From contig JAVDOI010000009.1 in NCBI GenBank assembly GCA_032191485.1, forward strand, positions 19,828,343 through 19,892,342: a DNA stretch of 64,000 nt. The letters run 5' to 3'. Within the stretch, counting starts at the first letter, position 1, and each line of letters opens with the position of its first letter. A model generated the notes under the pieces. The model did no database searches, was not told the DNA's origin, and saw only the letters and a list, made by a program, of their open reading frames with translations. The position numbers and the translations under genes were made by a program. Source of the stretch: Leptoclinus maculatus. Its lineage: Eukaryota; Chordata; Actinopteri; Perciformes; Stichaeidae. Positions 57,530 to 64,000 of this stretch are shown piece after piece.

Positions 57530-60300
57530 AAGGCAGATACAGTGGTGATGTGTAAAAATAGAACATAATAGAATTAACAAACATGTTATTTATGACGTAT
57601 CACTTCGTAGAACGGACTGCAGCTGATGATAGGTTCAAGTTGATGTCTGCTAACACTGCCTTCGAGGTTATTATTTTTATAAACTAAACTTTCCATTGTC
57701 TGCTGTTTGAGCTGAAACAAGTTCACCAAGTGTTCTTAGAAATTAGTCCTGATTATTACAAGTATATGAATGGACTCTCGAGACTCTTTGGGTTTAGTTT
57801 ATTTCTGTTTTGAGCTGATTAGTTATTTTGTTCAATCAAGTTTTTTTAACTTCTCTTAGTTTGTCAGGTATGTGTGCAGTCAAAAGAAAACGTCATCAAA
57901 ACTTTAGTTGAATGGATTAAGGTGGATAGTTTTTTATAGCTTTTCATTTAAAAATTGATAGTCATACATAAATGAAACAGTCGTCTTAAATTGCATGTAG
58001 CTGCAAACAGATTCAAAGGGAGACTGCAGCAGCGTGGTTTTGGACTTTGATCAAATAAATAAAAACCTGAGAGATCAGTTCACAGCCTACTTAGCCGAAA
58101 AACAAAAAGAGATTATTGTGAAAGGGATGTACCTCAATAGCCAATGAGAAACGCATAAATTAAAGTGAAGACCACCAATAAACAAAGAGCTAAGTTAAAT
58201 CTGACTCCTTAGCCAGTTAGGAGCGTGAACACAGCACGGTCAAGGTCTGAAATTAACTTTTTTCACTGCCTGCCACACGAACGTGCATGCAAAAATATAC
58301 CATCAATTTCTTTCATTCCATGCAGAAAATATTTAGCTTGGTAAGCAGACACATTATTCATATTCACTGTCTTTTAAATTGCGCTTTGTGTTTGAGAATC
58401 ACAGGAGAGCTCTCAGCGTATCCAGTCAGTCTTTCTCTTGCCTGTCCGCATAAGTGGCTGTGTATATACTTCGGTTAGCTGTTGATAATGTTGATAAATA
58501 TTTGACAAGAAAAACTAAGCCAGTTTATGAATATGTGTGTGTGTGTGTGTGTATGAGTGAATGTTGACATGCAGTGAACAGCGCTTTGGGTGGTTGGAAG
58601 ACTAGAAATGCGCTGTAAAAGTCCATTTAATATGCTCTAAACTGAGATTCACAAATACCACATGGTGGAAATTATAGAGCAGGCTGTCTGGACTCAAGGT
58701 AGAACCGCACTTGGACATTCTTGGGGTGCGGATCACAATGTGTTGTTATTTCAGATGTGGTTGATGGAGGAAATCACTACCCTGGTCTTTCCACATGTGG
58801 TCAGATTGTTTGCTTGGGTCATAATTACCATTAGTAGACCTGCCAGTGACGTCTGGAGAGAGGTTTGTCCTTTGGAGGATAATCATGCTACGGTTTCATT
58901 TTAGCTCAGAACGCAGAACATAATGGTACATAATGGTACATAATGGTACATAATGGGTGGTCCTCTTTACCGAGCGTCTGATGTGGAACTACTTCTGTAT
59001 TCAAGTGCTTTTGGAAATATCACAGACATGGTTTGTTGGAGCGCCCTCCTTACAATGTATTGTTTCCCTTTTCCATCCCTATTTATCTTCACCATAACAC
59101 ACACACGTAGCACATCTTTCCGCTGAGCCCTGCACTAATGAATTTGTTTTGCAAAGATTTCCGGCTCTTGTGCTACATCGGTAAGAACAGCAATGTCCTC
59201 ATTTAAGGAAACATTAGACACATATTCCAATTTATGGATGCAGGCCTTTACCTTGCTTATTTTCAGGTTCCCTGGCATTAAATGTATCCATAAAACTCTA
59301 TTTTTTGTTTTGTTTATGAAATAACAATAAATCAAATTACTACATGCACTCTAAACGTTGTTGGCCAAATAAATAATCAAATAATTTCTAAGTGGTGATT
59401 TAGACTGAAAACAGTCCTACGGAGGCTGTGTTGGTGGGAGCGTGTTTAAGATGCGGGAAAGACAATGAAAAACAATCCTGAAATCCAGTTGGGGTAACAG
59501 ATGAATGTGAACACCTTACCAGGCACTAAAACGCAGCACAACAGTTTGTAATACTCACAGACAGGATTTTACAGCTCAAGTTATCACAGGTTATCATGGT
59601 GTGATACAACTTTTTTATCTTTCCTGGAAAAACAGTAGAAATGCACCGTTCACATCACAAAGTAAAAATGTGTCTGGCCACCACAGCGCCTTGCAGGATG
59701 ATGTTGCATTGGGAATCATTGCTATCACCATTATCACCGGTGCCCCAATTGCACGGTGCAGCATCTCTTGTGTTGACAGCAGCTTGTTCTTTTGCAAATG
59801 TTTTTGGTAGCAGAATCATACGTTAGTGGTACATGTGTCACTTTAAGGTCGTTATTTTGCAACTATTTTTCGCATTTGTTTCTCACGTCTATGATTTATA
59901 ATCTCAGCGAAAACTACTGTTTTTTTTCTCAAAAAATATATGACTTACTTCTTGTAGATATGCCATTTTACTATCAGATAATTTTTTCTTTTGAGTTTCA
60001 TCTCATTAAAATCTCTAGAATATTACTCCCCTTCCCCACATCTGTTTTATTTAACTTTTGCCTTCAATGTACCTAATATGCTGTTGTATATATTATTATT
60101 ATTTTCATTTGCCATTGTGATGGATGGGACTAAAATAGATTGAGAGAGCAGTCATGTAATATTTTACAGCAGTAATCCTGACAATTGAGAAAATAACACA
60201 TTTATAAAAGAAAAGGTTTGCAAGTTTGAAGACAAAAATATTTTAGAAATATATTACTTGTTAAACAAATCAATAACTCAATTTCCCTTTTTTTCCCTAC
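57530..60300. other. Unique AT-rich DNA with short repeats, no gene seen
   Basis: (GT)n lies at 58534-58552. A 10-bp unit TAATGGTACA repeats 3.6 times at 58921-58956. No transposon or gene is recognised; open frames up to 94 codons are in AT-rich DNA. Confidence 0.5.
58921..58956. repeat. 10-bp tandem repeat
   Basis: TAATGGTACA is repeated three times exactly, followed by TAATGG. Confidence 0.95.
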
Positions 60301-60303
60301 GAC

Positions 60304-60320
60304 CAAAAAAAAAAAAAAAA
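60304..60320. repeat. Poly-A run
   Basis: About 17 A in a row. There is no recognisable retroposed sequence immediately upstream. Confidence 0.9.
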
Positions 60321-60324
60321 GCAC

Positions 60325-61432
60325 GTCTTTAGAGAAGAATTGTATTGTTGAGCTCAGTGACTTTGTGCTGCCATGGTGAAGACATGGAGAGCATTGAAGT
60401 AACGTGGCTGAAACAAAGCCCTGGCACATCATCAGAAATCTTTCTTGTCAGGCTGCAAATGTCAAGTGGACTTTCAGTAGACTGCTCCATTTCTAATTCA
60501 TTTCCATGTCATTAACTTAAATGCCAGATTTGGCACATGTATGTGTGTGTATTAGTGTGCCACTGCCTGCATGTCCTCAGTCCAAAGATCTGACAGACGA
60601 TCTGTTCCCATCATCCACCCTCACCATGGCAGATGCTTCTTTACTACTTAAGTGTACTGACCTGAACTTTCGAAGGAGGATCAAAGGATGCTCTTATTGT
60701 TAACATATGTCAGATAATACCAGGGATTACTCAGGGATTGCTTGCTGTCTGAATCAGCATACTCTCCTATACATTAAATCTCTTGCGTACATTATTAGAA
60801 AACAAAGCATTTTGCTCCCATGCAGCACTGAAACATTCTAATATTCAGTACATATATGTTTTATGGTGAATGTGTATGGTACAGCATATCAATTCTAGTA
60901 GGTAGAAGAAGGAAGTTTGGATAAAGATAGCTTTACTTTCAGAGTAAAATCCCGAAGCATATCTTGACTTTGCTATGATCTGTAGTCAGTGGAAGTTCAC
61001 AAAGAAATGGATTGCTGTCGCTGATAGCATCATTGTGCTAATAATAATATTGCCCAAACAGGTATGCAGCTGAGTGAAATTTGCCATTTTTACTGCTCCT
61101 AGTTGCAATTATCCAAGAGTCAAAGTGTAAATGCACTGGAGGCCACGACACACACTGAGTCGATTCGGGTGATATCAAACAGGCGCAGGTTCTCGGGCTC
61201 ATTTAACTTTGCTTCTGTCATTTTGCCCATGTAAGCCCTCTGTGCCACCTTGATTCGCTGACATACACACATCGCGTGTGCTTTTGATGCATGTTAGTGC
61301 ATATGAGCTACTGCCTATTCTATTATGTCAAAGCTCTCGTCACAATGCAGACATCCAGTCCCACATTAGTCCACTGTCTATTTGTGTGTGTCAATATAGG
61401 TTGCCTTTTGAATAAAAGCAAAGAAAAAATAG

Positions 61433-61465
<33 letters not shown>

Positions 61466-62530
61466 AACACCATAGAGAGCAAGAAAGAGAACAAGGGCAC
61501 GGGGAAGGGAGAGGGAAAGAAACAGAGATCACAGGTATTGATTTTCTTACTTTTAGTGAAGGTGATAAGGCAGACAGGGATTTACCTGGTGGGGAGAGAG
61601 CAAGAGAACATGTTGTAAGAACAACAATGAACACATATACACGTCCAGTGGTAGAGCTTGCTGTGGGGTATAGCAGTGACAGTTGAATTATGGATTTCTT
61701 TAATGTGGTGGACAGAGAGAGAGGGCGAGAGTCAGCTGGGCTTAGCTTTACAATCACATTGTCAAACTGACATACTACACACGTACACACACAGGCATCA
61801 CAGCATTTCCTTTAAAGTCCTGACATGTGTTTGTGTAACAGATACACAGAGGACCAGACACAGACCAGGAGCTTCTGCGTGTTTTCACTATCCCCTCTAA
61901 ATATGTGATGTACTGTATATCCAGGTGCCTCTTATTGAGCTGTTAACCATTAGGTGTCATGATGAATGTCAGACTGGAGTTTTAAGGTACGATCAAATTA
62001 TTTATTAGGAAAGTTCAGTGTCAGAGATGCAGCCAGGATAGGATACTCTGAGCTGTCCAGCATGTGATAGGAAGGGTACCAGGTCAACACATACAGAATA
62101 CTAGAATTGAACTTAACATTAGAATTTCCATTTCACAGGCGTGTCAAACACACAGACAGAGACGTCGATCAGTGGTTTTGACTCTAGGACCACGACCTAG
62201 TCATAAACTTTACAAAATAAAAAAGTTGTTGCTGTTTTTTGCTCCAACAATTGGCGGTCCCTTGATGAGTGATTTGCATTTAGTGAAAATGTGTGTATCA
62301 CAAGGCTCCCAGTGGGTTAAGACGAATGCCTTCCATCGGCGTATGAATGGGTCAAGTCAACCAAAGATATTACTCTGTGATTCCTCAAATGTGTTGTTAT
62401 GGTGACTACAACAGTGTTTGTCACAGGATTTTGTGAGACGATAATTAGACCCTCTATGGCTCGCCTGTAAGTTAAATGCATCTTTGAGAGCAAAATCAGG
62501 ATAAATCTATGAAAAACGTTGTGCTCTTGT
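60325..62530. other. Unique DNA with GT tract, no gene seen
   Basis: (TG)n occupies 61433-61465. The minus-strand 155-codon frame (61323-61790) is Ser/Leu-rich and runs through the microsatellite; I consider it chance. Confidence 0.45.
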
Positions 62531-62538
62531 TCTTGTTG

Positions 62539-62985
62539 TGGTGGAATGTAACTAAGTATATTTAGGCTACACAAGTACTGTACTGAAGAACAATTTTGAG
62601 GTACTTGTACTGAAACTTAAGATTGTATGTAACTTTATACTTTTAATTCACTACATCTCAGAGGAAGGCCAAAGTAGTCTACATTATTCTACTTTGCAGA
62701 TTCAGATTCTTAATACAAAATACAAATCAACTAATAAACTATGATGTATTATTAAGTAGTTTATATCTTATTATTCAGTATATGAAGTAGTTAGAATTAT
62801 ATCCACCTTTACCAGCTGAAACAATACAAGTGATGAACACATTAATGCATCAATAATTATAATTATAAATACCATAAATGTGTTATTTGAAATGGGCCAT
62901 CCCGCATAATGAGTATACTTACAATACTTTTGTACTTTAACTTAAGTAACATTTTGAATGCAGGACTTTGTAACAGAGTATGTTT
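62539..62985 (+). repeat. 'AAGTAC' dispersed repeat, copy 3
   Basis: GTGGTGGAATGTAACTAAGT, CAATTTTGAGGTACTTGTAC, TTCACTACATCTCAGAGG, CACCTTTACCAGCTGAAACA, GGGCCATCCCGCATAATGAG and TGCAGGACTTTGTAACAGAG make a near full-length copy. It aligns with 56484-56892 and, inverted, with 35893-36317. Confidence 0.85.
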
Positions 62986-62999
62986 AATCATAAAACCAG

Positions 63000-63655
63000 T
63001 GGTTGTATAAAGATGTATGGTGATGACTCTGCAAAACCGTCACACTCACAAAGCATGGTAAACGAGATGGAGTCCTATTTTAAAACTGGTCTGGTGGATT
63101 GCTGACATTGCAAAAGACTGCATTCTGTGGACAGTCTGCCCCAGTTAACAGACTCACAGGGAACAGGGAGCTCCGTAAGTTCAAGGGAAGCGGCTAAGTC
63201 CGGGAAACGGGTGCTGTAAAGCTGACATGACCAGAGCCGCGAGACACTTTCACTTTCCAAGCCAAACTACTCCCGCTCGCTGAAATGCGCGCAGAGAGAG
63301 AGCCAGCAAACCTAGCCGTTGAGAAGTGTTAAAATCTGTCTGGTTCATTAAGAAAATGTGGCAGGACAAAATAGACCGCCACAGTGACATTTGTTAAGTA
63401 ATATACGTTACAAAATAATGGTCAACGTTGACTTTTGTTTTCACACGGGACACGAACAGCGGTGAATGTCCAGTGTTGTCCGGGCCACATCACGGACGGA
63501 GGAGACATCCTAGGTTGATAACACCCATAGGCTGGTATCACTCGAAGCGGGTGCTGTCCAAGCATCTCCACAATATCAATATAACATTTCATTATTTAAG
63601 AAAAATTTCCTGTTTTCAATTTGTGACATCGATCAATACAACATTTTCATATTCT
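63000..63655 (+). repeat. GC-richer repeat-like segment
   Basis: The stretch has several CpG-containing blocks (GCGCGCAGAGAGAG near 63288, CACACGGGACACGAACAGCG near 63442, TCACGGACGGAGGAGAC near 63491) unlike the neighbouring DNA. It reads like a diverged dispersed repeat beginning at TGGTTGTATAAAGATG (63002). The class is unknown and no frame is informative. Confidence 0.35.
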
Positions 63656-63658
63656 TAT

Positions 63659-64000
63659 TGTAAGGGCCCGAGGGGCAGGGTAGTTGCTGGAATGTAGATT
63701 TCAGCCAGAAGGCTCCACCCACTCCTTCAGGAGAGCATTGAGATCAGGTGTGGGAAGAGACACTGATCTCCTCATCAGGGAGATGAACGAAGGGTTAGGA
63801 AGGAAACTGAACAGGGGGAACATGCAGCAAGAGGAGAAGAGTGGCTTCTCCCTAAGATCTCCAGGGTTGAAGATCATTAAATCGGCTAACGGCCCAGCTG
63901 ATATAGTTTAGTTTGTGTAGTTGATTGCTAGAGCTCTGGACTGAGCTAGGTTTTCTGTTTTGTGTTTGTTGAAGTTTGTTTAATTAAAAACCAGCAGAAC
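63659..64000 (+). other. Possible retroelement end, cut by the window edge
   Basis: The segment starts TGTAAGGGCCCGAGGGGCAG and is more GC-rich than its left flank. It continues through an Arg/Glu-rich open frame (63684-63911) with no known domain. A TG start and a later AATTAAAA near the end would suit an LTR, but the 3' boundary and any paired repeat lie outside the window. Confidence 0.25.

Noticed and set aside
61323..61790. 155-codon minus-strand open frame
   Set aside because: Ser/Leu-rich, passes through a microsatellite (His-Thr run) and has no recognisable family.

Overview
This window looks like a gene-free stretch of a teleost fish genome, probably a percomorph. The evidence is the density of long (AC)n/(GT)n microsatellites, the AT-rich background, the lack of any bacterial-type gene packing, and repeat families I recognise from bony-fish genomes. 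Those families are a TTAA-type piggyBac, hAT elements with CAGGGGT ends, a PIF/Harbinger-like element, L1-Tx1 and L2/Rex-type LINE relics, tRNA-derived SINEs, and the 'GGGCCC...AGCACC' and 'AAGTAC' dispersed families. I found no intact protein-coding gene, no tRNA or rRNA gene and no CRISPR array. Almost every open frame is under 140 codons, and the longest ones are made by dinucleotide repeats.

Layout. 1-12 kb: mostly unique AT-rich DNA with microsatellites at 2.1-2.6 kb, two probable dispersed repeats (about 4.34-5.33 and 5.93-6.44 kb), a block that reads like conserved non-coding DNA (8.04-8.52 kb), a short hAT-like relic (10.8-10.95 kb), and a 42-bp minisatellite beside a teleost repeat (11.65-12.15 kb). 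12-25 kb: mostly unique sequence with two very long (AC)n tracts (187 and 115 bp). 25-29 kb: an internally deleted piggyBac element carrying a frameshifted transposase N-terminus, followed by a Harbinger-like element that keeps one small open frame. 30.5-31 kb: a possible CpG-poor promoter and first non-coding exon with a good splice donor. 31-36 kb: (AT)n, a BED-finger/hAT relic with a perfect 10-bp-arm palindrome, and a second partial copy of the Harbinger-like element. 36-49 kb: the most repeat-rich part, with three minus-strand LINE relics (37.6-38.6, 41.9-42.2, 44.3-44.8 kb), a tRNA-SINE, and a roughly 2.3-kb modular repeat (45.8-48.1 kb). 49-57.5 kb: further dispersed repeats, a minus-strand SINE, a hAT element with its ends and 8-bp target duplication still readable (51906-52982), and an L1-Tx1 relic. 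57.5-64 kb: mostly unique, then an 'AAGTAC' repeat copy and GC-richer repeat-like DNA running off the window edge.

There is no gene set here that works together. The biology that can be read is transposon decay. At least three DNA transposons survive as internally deleted copies that keep one end of the transposase, and several dispersed families recur two to four times, so they can be aligned within the window itself. I did not find a previously undescribed system. The best items for a second look are the hAT and piggyBac deletion derivatives, the possible first exon at 30.6-31.0 kb, the conserved-looking non-coding blocks, and the exon-like segment at 48.29-48.42 kb. Family names are from memory of the motifs; no database search was run.
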